A DNA stretch of 23,580 bases from Thermoleophilia bacterium (GTDB taxonomy: Bacteria; Actinomycetota; Thermoleophilia; Gaiellales; SKUG01): the NCBI GenBank assembly GCA_020438525.1, contig JAGQUL010000003.1:1-23580 (forward strand). Reading direction: 5' to 3'. The notes beneath the pieces are model-generated. The model had not been told where the DNA came from, ran no database searches, and saw nothing but the letters and a program-made list of their open reading frames with translations. The position numbers and the translations under genes were made by a program. The first letter of the stretch is position 1, and each line of letters opens with the position of its first letter. Positions 14,200-21,908 of the stretch are shown here, in pieces.

Positions 14200-14426
14200 C
14201 AGTCCCAGCTCCTTCGGCTCTCGGTGAGCCAGTCGGCGACGGCGGGCACCATCAGGCCGAACGCGACCCACGACCATGGCCACACGTACCAGGCATCCGG
14301 ATCGAGGCCAATCCAGCCGACGACGATCAGCTTGATCGCGAGCATCAGCAGGACGCCGTACGCCGCCAGATCTTCAGCATCGAGTGTCGGTGGCGCTTCG
14401 CTTGCATCGGTGAGTTCCTCGTTCAT
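14199..14426 (-). CDS. Small two-pass membrane protein (75 aa)
   Basis: This is a 75-aa protein. An acidic N-terminus (MNEELTDASEAPPTLDAEDL) precedes two hydrophobic segments, about 22-41 (AYGVLLMLAIKLIVVGWIGL) and 47-66 (YVWPWSWVAFGLMVPAVADW), joined by a short LDPDAW turn. The longer ORF to 14549 was rejected because its extra sequence is basic, low-complexity and overlaps the thermonuclease start region. It is the first gene of a three-gene overlapping operon, divergent from the thermonuclease with 75 bp between. No family was recognised. Confidence 0.6.
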   Translation of the reverse strand: MNEELTDASEAPPTLDAEDLAAYGVLLMLAIKLIVVGWIGLDPDAWYVWPWSWVAFGLMVPAVADWLTESRRSWD

Positions 14427-14501
14427 GTCCGACACATCCGCGCCCGCGGCGCAAAGCGTTCGGAATGCGCCCAGACGTGGCGCTGCAGCGGCCGTCGGGG
14501 C

Positions 14502-15371
14502 ATGATGCATGCGATGCATCGCAGCACCTCGAACAGCACGTCCACGCACACGTCACGCGCGCTCGCAGTGCGCGTTGCGATCGTGCTGCTGGTGTCGCTG
14601 TGCATCACCGCCTGCGCTGACGACGGGGCGACGTCACCCGTCGAGCCGTCAGCGGACGCGAACGCGATCGATGCCGATGCAGAACCGGTCGAGCCCAGTG
14701 CGCCCAAGGTATCGACACCCGCGCGTGCTCCGCACCCGGCACCGACGCCCCGCGCGAATGCAACCATCGCGCGAGTCGTGGACGGCGACACCGTCAAGCT
14801 GACGAGCGGCGTCTCCGTACGTCTCGTCCAGATCGACACGCCTGAGGTGTACGGCAGCGCGGAGTGCGGCGGGCGAGCCGCGTCGAACGCGCTCAAGCGC
14901 GAGCTCACCCCCGGCACTCGTGTGCGGCTCGTGCGCGACACGGTCAGCGACGACACCGACCGCTACGGCCGCCAGCTGCGCTACGTCTACAAGGGCGATC
15001 GCAACCTGAACCTCTGGCTCGTCGCACGCGGCTACGCAGCGCCCTACTTCTACGACGGCGAGCGCGGCCGCTTCGCTGCCCGGCTCGAACGCAGCGCACA
15101 GGCCGCACGCACCCGCGGCCTGGGTTTGTGGGGCTCCTGCCCGAACGCCGTGCTCGATGCCTACCGCGGCGTGGCGACCGGCCCGGTCCGCAGCACGGGA
15201 ACAGGCGGCGTGGACGACGCACGCGCCGGCGCATCTGCGAGCTCCCTGCCCGCCGCGCCGCCGTATCCGCCCGACGTCGACTGCAAGGACCTTCCCGGCC
15301 CCGTCCGGGTGACGCCCGACGATCCACACCATCTCGACCGCGACGGCGACGGGATCGGCTGCGACGGCTGA
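14502..15371 (+). CDS. Thermonuclease-family (SNase) lipoprotein with Excalibur calcium-binding tail
   Basis: This is a 289-aa exported nuclease. A signal segment ends in the lipobox ITAC (C38), followed by a Pro/Ala-rich spacer. The staphylococcal-nuclease-like domain (about 87-215) shows VVDGDTV, R107, IDTPE with E115 and DRYGRQLRYV with R157. These correspond to the calcium ligands and the Arg-Glu-Arg catalytic set of the family. The tail (258-289) is a canonical Excalibur motif with two Cys and DRDGDGIGC, which binds calcium. It degrades extracellular DNA or RNA by family knowledge. ATGs at 14502, 14505 and 14514 are all in frame; the first is used after GGGG. It is divergent from the small membrane operon. 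Confidence 0.9.
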   Translation: MMHAMHRSTSNSTSTHTSRALAVRVAIVLLVSLCITACADDGATSPVEPSADANAIDADAEPVEPSAPKVSTPARAPHPAPTPRANATIARVVDGDTVKLTSGVSVRLVQIDTPEVYGSAECGGRAASNALKRELTPGTRVRLVRDTVSDDTDRYGRQLRYVYKGDRNLNLWLVARGYAAPYFYDGERGRFAARLERSAQAARTRGLGLWGSCPNAVLDAYRGVATGPVRSTGTGGVDDARAGASASSLPAAPPYPPDVDCKDLPGPVRVTPDDPHHLDRDGDGIGCDG

Positions 15372-15467
15372 CCGCGCCGCCCCTCGCCACGACCAGCGAA
15401 CGCTTTCGATCCGATCAGCGGATGTCCCCATCGAGCCCCGACGCCCGATGGAAAGGACCCGCCACCG

Positions 15468-15998
15468 ATGGCCACGCCGACCGCCGACGCAGAGCACGAC
15501 TTCGACGAGCTGCTGCACCGCCACCTCACCCATGGCCCACGCACCGACGGGCACCCACACCCGATCGGCCGCGAGCTCGCACGCCGCCTCATCGATCGCG
15601 ACGGCGACCCGACCGCGATGATGGGCACGTTCGCCGCAGGCGCCGACATCGCAACCGGCCGCGTTGCAGTGATCAGCGACGTGCACGCCAACCTGCCCGC
15701 GCTCGACGCTACCCTCGACGCGATCGACGCTACCGGCATCACCCGCATCTGGTGCCTCGGCGACACGCTCGGCTACGGCGCCTGGCCGGTCGAGTGCCTG
15801 CGCCTCGTACGCGAGCGATGCGAGCTCGTGCTCGCCGGCAACCACGACCTCGCCGTCACCGGCGACGAGCCGATCGACATGTTCGGCCACCACGCACGCC
15901 CGGCGATCGCCCGCGCACGCCGCGAGCTCGACGCCGCCCCCGAATTTCGCGCTGCCAACACCGGTTCCGAAACCCGCCTCGAGGGTAGGCGCGAAACC
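15468..15998 (+). pseudogene. 5' fragment of a calcineurin-like metallophosphoesterase, truncated and fused to the next gene
   Basis: The reading frame of 177 codons carries VISDVHANL (D71, H73), LGDTLGYG (D99) and AGNHD (N125, H126), the first three metal-binding blocks of the YfcE/ApaH-like phosphoesterases. It then breaks off after residue about 155. The later GHTH or GHSH block is absent, and the family is usually about 240 residues, so this part alone should not make an active enzyme. The frame continues without a stop into the GmrSD-like gene, where sequence changes abruptly near 15940-15990 (PEFRAANTGSETR). AAAGGA precedes the ATG. Most likely the 3' half was replaced when the defence gene arrived. 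An authentic two-domain fusion is the alternative. Confidence 0.65.
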
Positions 15999-17795
15999 AT
16001 GAGCATCAAGAGCAGCGACACCATCCTTAAGACCCTCGACAGCATCCATCGAGGCGACTACGTCTTGCCATCGATCCAGCGAGAGTTCGTGTGGGGCACC
16101 GATCAGATCGTGTCCTTGTTCGACAGCCTCATGCGCGACTACCCGATCGGCACGTTCCTGTTCTGGCGCATCGAACCAGAGCGATCCAGTGACTACTCCT
16201 ACTACGGATTCCTCAAGGACTACCACGAACGCACCGCATCGCACTGCCCGACGCTCGACCCACAGCACGACCGAGCCATGGTGGCGATCCTCGACGGCCA
16301 GCAACGGCTCACGTCGCTCAACATCGGACTGTCTGGGTCGTACGCGTCGAAGCTGCCGAACAAGCGGCGCGACAAGGCGCTGTCGTACCCCGCCAAGCGG
16401 CTCTACCTCGACGTGCTCTACGAGGCAACCGACGAGGACAACTTCGAGTACCGATTCGAGTTCCTCACCGACGAGCGCGCGGCCGACAACAACGACAAAG
16501 GCGGACACTGGTTCCTCGTGCCGCAGATCCTCGACCCGGCATGGCGCGGCACCGACGCGAACGCCGACGAGCAAGTCGACAATTACCTCGACCAGTTCCC
16601 CGGATGGACCGGACAGCAGGTACGACTCGCACGCCGCCGCATCATGAAGCTCTGGCGCATCGTGCACAGCGTCGAGACGATCTCCTACTTCGAGGAAGCC
16701 AACCAGGACCTCGACCGCGTGCTCGACATCTTCATCCGCGTCAACAGCGGCGGCACAACCCTGTCCAAGTCCGACCTGCTCATGAGCATCGCCACCGCCC
16801 AGTGGTCAGGCGAACGCGACGCGCGCACCGTCATCTACACACTCGTCGACGACCTCAACGACACCCACCACGGCTTCAACTTCAACAAGGACTGGGTGCT
16901 CAAGACAGGCCTCGTCGCGACCGACGTCGCAGACGTCGGCTTCAAGGTGCAGAACTTCACCAGCGACAACATGACACGCCTGGAGCAGAAATGGGACGGC
17001 ATCGCACGCGCGATGCGCCTCGCCGTCGACCTCGCCGCCACATTCGGATTCAACTCCCGGACCCTGTCTGCAACCAGCGCGCTGATCCCAGTGGCCGACT
17101 ACCTGCACATGCGAAGCGCACCCGACGACTACGTCACCGCAGCCGCGTACCGCAGCGACCGCGACGCGATCCGCGACTGGCTCACCCGCAGCTTGCTCAA
17201 GCACGGCGTCTGGGGCAGCGGACTGGACTCGACCTTGCGCGACATCCGCGGCGCGATCCGAAGCGATGGACACGACGGCTTCCCCGTGCAGGCGATCGAG
17301 GCTGCGATGCGGCGCCGCGGCAAGATCCTGACGTTCGACGCCGAGGAACTCGACGACCTGCTCGACACCAAGTACGGAACCCCGCGCGCGTTCATGCTGC
17401 TCGCACTGCTGTATCCCGGAATCGACGTGCGCGACCCGTTCCATATGGATCACCTGTTCCCGCAGGCATGGTTCACCCGCAAGCGACTTCGCCACGCCGG
17501 CGTCGCCGACCACGACCTCGACGCGTACGCCGACGCGCGCGACCGGCTCGGCAACCTGCAGCTCATCCGCGGCATCGACAACACCCGCAAGCGCGACATG
17601 GCCCCACACGACTGGTTCGCAGCCGAATACCCAGACGCTGCAGCCCGCCGGGAAGTGCTCGCCGCGAACTTCATCGACGAACTGCCCGCCGACTTCTCCG
17701 GCTTCCTCGACTTCTACGCCGCGCGTCGCGCTCGCATGCGCGAACGCCTACACACGCTGCTGCGCGTCAAGGAACCAGTCGCAACGTCCGCATAG
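15999..17795 (+). CDS. GmrSD-like DUF262/HNH (DUF1524) protein
   Basis: This is a 598-aa protein. The DUF262 domain shows VLPSIQREFVW (22-32), ILDGQQRLTSL (97-107), the DGQQR being the nucleotide-hydrolysis-associated motif, and FIRVNSGGTTLSKSDLLMS (245-263). The C-terminal DUF1524-type HNH nuclease has FHMDHLFPQAWF (481-492), RLGNLQLI (516-523) and NTRKRD (528-533), so both halves of the GmrS-GmrD restriction module are joined in one chain. Members cut DNA with modified cytosines and limit phages; which modification this one senses is unknown. The ATG at 15999 has GAGGGTAGG upstream, but the frame is open upstream into a phosphoesterase fragment, so a 775-residue fusion from 15468 cannot be excluded. 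Confidence 0.88.
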   Translation: MSIKSSDTILKTLDSIHRGDYVLPSIQREFVWGTDQIVSLFDSLMRDYPIGTFLFWRIEPERSSDYSYYGFLKDYHERTASHCPTLDPQHDRAMVAILDGQQRLTSLNIGLSGSYASKLPNKRRDKALSYPAKRLYLDVLYEATDEDNFEYRFEFLTDERAADNNDKGGHWFLVPQILDPAWRGTDANADEQVDNYLDQFPGWTGQQVRLARRRIMKLWRIVHSVETISYFEEANQDLDRVLDIFIRVNSGGTTLSKSDLLMSIATAQWSGERDARTVIYTLVDDLNDTHHGFNFNKDWVLKTGLVATDVADVGFKVQNFTSDNMTRLEQKWDGIARAMRLAVDLAATFGFNSRTLSATSALIPVADYLHMRSAPDDYVTAAAYRSDRDAIRDWLTRSLLKHGVWGSGLDSTLRDIRGAIRSDGHDGFPVQAIEAAMRRRGKILTFDAEELDDLLDTKYGTPRAFMLLALLYPGIDVRDPFHMDHLFPQAWFTRKRLRHAGVADHDLDAYADARDRLGNLQLIRGIDNTRKRDMAPHDWFAAEYPDAAARREVLAANFIDELPADFSGFLDFYAARRARMRERLHTLLRVKEPVATSA

Positions 17796-17798
17796 CCG

Positions 17799-18530
17799 TT
17801 ACTCGCCGAGAAGGTCGACGATGCGTTGATTGCGGGCCGTCACGAAGGCCCGCACGCCGGCCGCGTACGTCTCATACTCGGCCACGGACGTCGGCAGCGC
17901 CGACCGGCCGAAATCCTCGATCGGCAGATACGGTCGCACCGCCGAGCAGGTCTCATCCGCCAGGTCATCCAGCAGCCAGAACCGCACGTATCCCGCGAAG
18001 CTGCCAAACAGCTCGAAGAAGCCCCCGAATCGCGACAAACACCCCGCAAGCGGACTGTCCTCGCCTGCATAGTGACGGCGGATACATTCGAGCGTGAGAT
18101 CGAAGCGATCACAAATCGACGGGTGCTGGCCCCGCGCCTGGTTGATCGTCGGCTGCCCCGCCTGCGCCGCACCAGGAAACAAGATGTACGCGCCGATCGT
18201 GCAGCCGCGAGCGAACACATCATCGACCAGCTGCGACGGCACATCACGCATGACATCGCCGATCCGCCGCGTGTACGAGCTGCGATACGAATGCGTGATC
18301 GCATCGCTCGCGAGCCAGAACTCGCCGAGCTCGGACCGGTGATGCAGGTACGCACCACGAGTCGTCGCATCCAGGTCGAATCGAGCACCGCTCGGCAGGG
18401 GCCGACTCCACAGCAGCTGGTGATAACGTCGCAGCGTTGCTGAGTCGCGGTCGGGATCGCCTCCCGCTCGCGTGTCCGACATCACGTCAAACGCGACATC
18501 AACGCGATTCAGTTCGGGCGCATCTCCCAT
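17799..18530 (-). CDS. Conserved protein of unknown function
   Basis: This is a 243-aa soluble protein. Motif-like parts are FDVMSDTRAGGDPDRDSATL, RRYHQLLWSRPLPSGARFDL, GAYLHHRSELGEFWLASDAI and AAQAGQPTINQARGQHPSIC. It also carries a HYAGEDSPL segment and a LFGSFAGYVRFWLLDDL helix. It resembles a family seen in other actinobacteria that carries only a domain-of-unknown-function name. The length and conserved-looking Asp, His and Arg suggest an enzyme or nucleotide-related fold. The start at 18530 has GGAG at proper spacing; the ATG at 18542 is an alternative. It is convergent with the GmrSD-like gene, with 3 bp between the stops, and lies downstream of the HNH gene on the same strand. Confidence 0.7.
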   Translation of the reverse strand: MGDAPELNRVDVAFDVMSDTRAGGDPDRDSATLRRYHQLLWSRPLPSGARFDLDATTRGAYLHHRSELGEFWLASDAITHSYRSSYTRRIGDVMRDVPSQLVDDVFARGCTIGAYILFPGAAQAGQPTINQARGQHPSICDRFDLTLECIRRHYAGEDSPLAGCLSRFGGFFELFGSFAGYVRFWLLDDLADETCSAVRPYLPIEDFGRSALPTSVAEYETYAAGVRAFVTARNQRIVDLLGE

Positions 18531-18579
18531 ACGAGGCTCCATGCCCCGGCAAGCGACGCCACACACGCAAACGCCATGA

Positions 18580-18596
18580 CCGCCACGACGTGGCGG
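18580..18596. promoter_or_regulatory. 17-nt palindrome upstream of the unknown conserved gene
   Basis: CCGCCACG-A-CGTGGCGG is perfectly symmetric around one central base. It lies 50 bp before the start at 18530 and about 95 bp after the HNH gene's stop, so it could be an operator for the former or a transcript end for the latter. Confidence 0.4.
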
Positions 18597-18690
18597 GCCC
18601 GTCAAGATCGCAGTCGTCGCAGTGTAGGTGGGTCGCGCCGCGCACCGATGGTGCGAAGCACGCCCCACCATGAAGCATCTTCTGCGGCGA

Positions 18691-19608
18691 TCAGGAAAAT
18701 CGATCAGTCGTCGCGCTGGCCTTCCATCGGCGGGCAACGAACGTCGGGCTCGGCTGCAATGACGGGGAGACCGGCAACGCGAGCTCGACCCCGTCGAGGT
18801 GCTCATACGAACTGACCTGCAGCGCCTCAGCCAGGCGCACGCGCATCACGCCCGCATCGTCGATGACCAGCGCGAGCAGGTCCAGGTCCATCAGCGTGTG
18901 CAGGTCGGCGCGCAGCAGGATCCCGTTCTGGACGTGATTCGGTCCCCCATCGCAGTACGGGACGATGTGCGCGGCCTCGAGTACATCCTCGACCTCGCAT
19001 TCGCTGATCGCGCATTGGCGCCCGTACACCTTGAGGAGCGTGCGCCGAAACTTCTGCTGGCCCCGGCGAAGCGCGATGCTGCGATGCACCCGCTCCCGAG
19101 CATCCTCGACGCTCTCCGGCTCGAACTCGTTGCCGTCGAAGTCGTCTTCTTCGAGTTCCTCGCTGATCTGGGCGATCGCATCGTCGGTAGGGGAGAGCGC
19201 CGTCGCAGCGCCGCCGCCGAACGGCACGGTGCGTGGCCAGTTGTAGGCGTGGACCCGGGCGCGATCCTCGGCAGCATCGCCGCTGCCCTCGAGATACCCC
19301 GAACCCGGCCGCTTCGAGTGTGCGCCGACTACCAGCCCGGTCAACGGTGGCGCCCCGATCGCCGCACACCAGTGCTGGATGATCCGCAGCCCATGCTCGA
19401 TCTGCCGATGATGCACCTCGAGCCTCAGCGCCAAGCCCTTGTACGTCGGCGTGCCTCGCTCCTTCGCAGCCTCAACGAGTAGCGGGTACAGCCTCGCCGC
19501 AAGTTCCACGTTGTGCGGCAGCACACGATATCGACGATCCGTGCCATCAATCACATCGGGCAAGGCCCACTCGCCGCTGCCCCCCGTATCGCGCTCTGCA
19601 CCCGCCAT
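18691..19608 (-). CDS. HNH endonuclease, restriction-type
   Basis: This is a 305-aa protein. The HNH core is at residues about 199-237: CAISECEVEDVLEAAHIVPY with H214 as metal ligand, then NGILLRADLH with N228 and H237, in the usual order of the HNH_2-type nucleases that cut DNA. An N-terminal region (about 28-125) with helices and GLVVGAHSKRPGSGY probably recognises the target. An acidic stretch (EELEEDDFDGNEFEPE) separates the two. GAGGTGGG lies upstream of the ATG at 19608. It reads away from the paralogous membrane protein array across a shared 227-bp promoter region. Restriction of foreign DNA is the family's usual role; no methyltransferase is adjacent. Confidence 0.8.
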   Translation of the reverse strand: MAGAERDTGGSGEWALPDVIDGTDRRYRVLPHNVELAARLYPLLVEAAKERGTPTYKGLALRLEVHHRQIEHGLRIIQHWCAAIGAPPLTGLVVGAHSKRPGSGYLEGSGDAAEDRARVHAYNWPRTVPFGGGAATALSPTDDAIAQISEELEEDDFDGNEFEPESVEDARERVHRSIALRRGQQKFRRTLLKVYGRQCAISECEVEDVLEAAHIVPYCDGGPNHVQNGILLRADLHTLMDLDLLALVIDDAGVMRVRLAEALQVSSYEHLDGVELALPVSPSLQPSPTFVARRWKASATTDRFS

Positions 19609-19682
19609 CGCTGATTCCCACCTCGCTCACTCGTTCGTCGAGTGCTCTTACCCACGCATCGATCGACAGAGGGCGATCCACC

Positions 19683-19815
19683 TCGATTCGAGCTCGCGAG
19701 TCGCGTCGAATCGACATTCTCCACATCGACTCAGGTAACGGTCATCTACTGTCGATACTGCGAGGACCATTCGATTGGTCCGATGAATCGTTCAGCGCCA
19801 GGAAGTCGAATCGAC
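19683..19815. promoter_or_regulatory. Three TCGA(A/T)TCGA palindromes in a divergent promoter region
   Basis: TCGATTCGA (19683-19691), TCGAATCGA (19706-19714) and TCGAATCGA (19806-19814) are 9-nt palindromes with one central base; the last two extend to the identical GTCGAATCGAC exactly 100 bp apart. They lie between the divergent HNH gene and the first array gene. The first two together form an inverted repeat with a 14-nt loop. A dimeric regulator binding both promoters would explain this. One more copy (about 18376) lies inside a gene and is probably chance. Confidence 0.4.
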
Positions 19816-19835
19816 GTGCGGAGGCATGGAAGCTC

Positions 19836-20177
19836 GTGAGTGACGGCAAGAACACAGACGGCCCCCCGTCCACGCGCCGGAACTTGCTTGCGTGGGTCGC
19901 CCTCCTTGTCGGCTGCGTGCTCGTCATCGCAGCGGGCTACGCCGTCGGCAAGACTCAGGCTACGACCCCATCTGAAGCAAAGCGGGTGGAGCTTGCCGCG
20001 AAGAAGAAGGCGAAAGCAGCGGCATACAAAGAGGCATACGACGAGGCCTACGATAGCGCCTACGAACAAGGACTCGAAGTTGGAAAGAAGCGCGGCACAC
20101 GCGCGGGCAACATCAAAGGCGCAGCAGCCGGCAAGAAGAAGGGAGCTGCTGACGGCAAGAAGGCCGGATCCTCGTGA
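19836..20177 (+). CDS. Array paralogue 1: membrane protein with aromatic then glycine ladder
   Basis: This is a 113-aa protein with a GTG start behind GGAGG. A basic N-terminus (RR at 14-15) and one membrane segment (about 17-37, ending AAGYAVG) place the rest outside the cell. Y64, Y68, Y72 and Y76 (AYKEAYDEAYDSAY) come every four residues, then G79, G83, G87, G91, G95, G99, G103, G107 and G111 come exactly every four. The spacers are Lys/Ala-rich. The order, aromatic before glycine, is the reverse of the other three members, and there is no Cys-containing tail, so it may be a short form. It overlaps the next gene as GTGA. No family was recognised. Confidence 0.78.
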   Translation: MSDGKNTDGPPSTRRNLLAWVALLVGCVLVIAAGYAVGKTQATTPSEAKRVELAAKKKAKAAAYKEAYDEAYDSAYEQGLEVGKKRGTRAGNIKGAAAGKKKGAADGKKAGSS

Positions 20178-20707
20178 GCGACTCCACTGATCACGTTCCT
20201 CGACGAATCCCGCGGGTGGTGCTGCTGCTCATAGTGATTGCAGCGGTGAGTGGCGCTACGTTCGCGTTCTACGTGGCCTCAAACTCGGGTCCTGACCTTG
20301 GAGCCGCAAAAGCGCGAGCCACCAAGCTCGGAACCATCCAGGGTGCGAACTCCGGCGAAGCAGACGGCAAGCGTACCGGCGTCAAAGAGGGCACCGCCGC
20401 CGGCATCAAGAAGAGCTACAAGACAGCATTCGACAAGTCCTACACGCGCACCTACACGCGAACATACGACAAGGCCTTCAAGGACGCGCGTTGGACGCCA
20501 AAGAGCTGCAGCACCACCGACGGCTCACAGGTACGCTCTGTCACAGGGCTTCCATGCGCGAAACTGGTCGCGCTGCTGTCGACGTCGTTCGACTTCGTCT
20601 CGCTCGGATTCAAGTGCGGCCCCATTTCCAGCGACCCATTCGGCGGATCCGCAAGATGCACCCGCCCCGAAGACGGCGTCTCGTTCACCTTCTCAGCGGA
20701 CTCGTGA
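20174..20707 (+). CDS. Array paralogue 2: glycine/aromatic-ladder membrane protein with Cys-rich tail
   Basis: This is a 177-aa protein with a GTG start overlapping the preceding stop (GTGA). The membrane segment is at about 15-34 (VVLLLIVIAAVSGATFAFYV). G53, G57, G61, G65, G69, G73 and G77 repeat every four residues, then Y82, F86, Y90, Y94, Y98 and F102 repeat every four. A five-residue step (G77 to Y82) separates the two ladders. The tail has C112, C128, C148 and C162 with patterned hydrophobic residues, likely a small disulfide-bonded domain outside the cell. The glycine ladder recalls the GxxxG helical packing repeats of FliH-type proteins, which is a structural analogy only. Confidence 0.82.
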   Translation: MSDSTDHVPRRIPRVVLLLIVIAAVSGATFAFYVASNSGPDLGAAKARATKLGTIQGANSGEADGKRTGVKEGTAAGIKKSYKTAFDKSYTRTYTRTYDKAFKDARWTPKSCSTTDGSQVRSVTGLPCAKLVALLSTSFDFVSLGFKCGPISSDPFGGSARCTRPEDGVSFTFSADS

Positions 20708-21147
20708 TCAGTCGACTACCACCAATCATTCGCGGTCGACCCAGACTTGCCGCGCTCATCATCATCGCCACAACACTTTCTTGCGTGGTCGCAGGTGCAT
20801 ATGCCGCGAGCCGAGGCCCAAGCCTCGACGACGCCGCTGTTCGAGGAGAGGTCGCAGGCACCGAGCTCGGCGACCAGATCGGCCGCGTAGACGGTGCCAA
20901 GGGTGGTCGTGCCGACGGAATACGCGCCGGGCGAAACGAGACCTACCAGCCGCGATTCCAAATTGCCTACCACGCGGCATATCGCGCGGCATACTCAAAG
21001 GCATACGCAACTGGACAGTCGACCCAGGACGCGAACAACGGCGCGTCCGCCACGGCTCGTGGTCGAGCCAACTACCGCCAAAGCTGTGCGGAAAGCTACG
21101 GTTCTATGGAAGGTGGAGTGTGCTTCGGCGGTATCGGTGACTACTAG
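20704..21147 (+). CDS. Array paralogue 3: glycine/aromatic-ladder membrane protein
   Basis: This is a 147-aa protein with a GTG start at the GTGA overlap. A basic N-terminus (IIRGRPR) precedes a membrane segment (about 15-35, with C27). G48, G52, G56, G60, G64, G68, G72 and G76 repeat every four residues, then Y81, F85, Y89, Y93, Y97 and Y101 repeat every four, again with a five-residue step between the ladders. The tail is shorter and has two Cys (C128, C140) and a GGIGDY end. The glycine ladder has more acidic spacers (VDGAKGGRADG) than its neighbours. It is a clear paralogue of members 2 and 4. No family was recognised. Confidence 0.82.
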   Translation: MISRLPPIIRGRPRLAALIIIATTLSCVVAGAYAASRGPSLDDAAVRGEVAGTELGDQIGRVDGAKGGRADGIRAGRNETYQPRFQIAYHAAYRAAYSKAYATGQSTQDANNGASATARGRANYRQSCAESYGSMEGGVCFGGIGDY

Positions 21148-21171
21148 GCGCGCGACAAGCCGAGGCCGATC

Positions 21172-21657
21172 GTGAGACGAGCCATTGTGATCGCCACACT
21201 GAGTGGTGCCTCCGTCATTGCCATCGGCCAAGCTGCATACAAGACGTGGCAATCGCACTCCATCCAGAGCGAAGCGCGATTAGAGGGCCAAGTAGCGGGA
21301 GCGCGAGAAGGCGCACGACAAGGCGTCGTCGACGGAACCGCGGACGGACTTGCCAAGGGCACGACTCGCGGGCGAACTGTGACGTACAAGCGCGCCTACT
21401 CTACCTCCTACGCGCGCGCCCACAAGGCCGCATTCAAAGTGGCCAAGGAACAGGCGAAACGCGAACGAGAGATCGCAAGTGCGAACTCGACCACCGGTTG
21501 CGCAGGCAATCCGTACGCGGTACGTGGTCCCAATGGGGGATGCATCCCGCCGGCCCATCCACCGAACGGCGCACCCGCAGAATACGGCGACTGTGCCATC
21601 GGCTACGTGTGGCACCCGAACGGCTTTGAGTGCGTGCCCTTCAACTCCCAGTATTAG
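21172..21657 (+). CDS. Array paralogue 4: glycine/aromatic-ladder membrane protein with Cys-rich tail
   Basis: This is a 161-aa protein with a GTG start behind GAGG, 24 bp after member 3. It has a short N-terminus and a weaker membrane segment (about 4-20). G39, G43, G47, G51, G55, G59, G63 and G67 repeat every four residues, then Y72, Y76, Y80, H84 and F88 repeat every four, with the same five-residue step as members 2 and 3. The tail has C110, C124, C141 and C154, with NPYAVRGPNGGCIPP, YGDCAIGYVWHPNGFECVPF. This resembles small extracellular Cys-rich modules. Two downstream hairpins probably end the operon. Confidence 0.8.
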   Translation: MRRAIVIATLSGASVIAIGQAAYKTWQSHSIQSEARLEGQVAGAREGARQGVVDGTADGLAKGTTRGRTVTYKRAYSTSYARAHKAAFKVAKEQAKREREIASANSTTGCAGNPYAVRGPNGGCIPPAHPPNGAPAEYGDCAIGYVWHPNGFECVPFNSQY

Positions 21658-21809
21658 GCGCCTGATGGACGCCTCGCATCGACACCACCTACTTCCGCGG
21701 CACCGGAGCGTGAACATCGACTCGCTACGTCAGCCCCACACATCGCATCACCGCAAGTTCCGCCTCGACTGACACCACGAACGCACCGCTCGACCACGCA
21801 GCACCAAAC

Positions 21810-21837
21810 CGGTCAATGCACCCCAGGGCATTGACCG
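21810..21837 (+). terminator. Perfect 10-bp hairpin after the array
   Basis: CGGTCAATGC (21810-21819) pairs with GCATTGACCG (21828-21837) over an 8-nt loop. It is the strongest hairpin in the 295-bp gap after the array and lies about 150 nt past the last stop, so it is a likely transcript end for the plus strand. No T-run follows. The rest of that gap shows no gene I can support. Confidence 0.5.
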
Positions 21838-21891
21838 CCCCCATGCCCTCGCATGCCCAAGTCCCGCACCAGCCCTCGCAAAGCCCATTTC

Positions 21892-21908
21892 ACCCCTACT
21901 GAAGGGGT
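21892..21908 (-). terminator. ACCCCT-ACTGA-AGGGGT hairpin after the SHOCT gene
   Basis: A 6-bp perfect stem with a 5-nt loop lies 45 bp past the stop of the minus-strand SHOCT gene. The loop, right arm and flank (ACTGAAGGGGTCGG, 21898-21911) match exactly a 14-bp sequence in the hairpin at 12179-12203, pointing to a shared terminator type or repeated element. Confidence 0.5.

Noticed and set aside
14649..16667. A 672-codon minus-strand frame opposite thermonuclease and GmrSD-like genes
   Set aside because: It lies antisense to two genes with clear motifs and has shadow-like composition.
19836..21657. Collagen-like or elastin-like repeat proteins
   Set aside because: Glycine recurs every fourth residue, not every third, and proline is rare in the ladders, so a helical rather than collagen fold is implied.
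21658..21772. Short plus-strand frame after the array ending at 21772
   Set aside because: It is His/Arg/Ser-rich low-complexity sequence in another frame of the last array gene, with no start signal.
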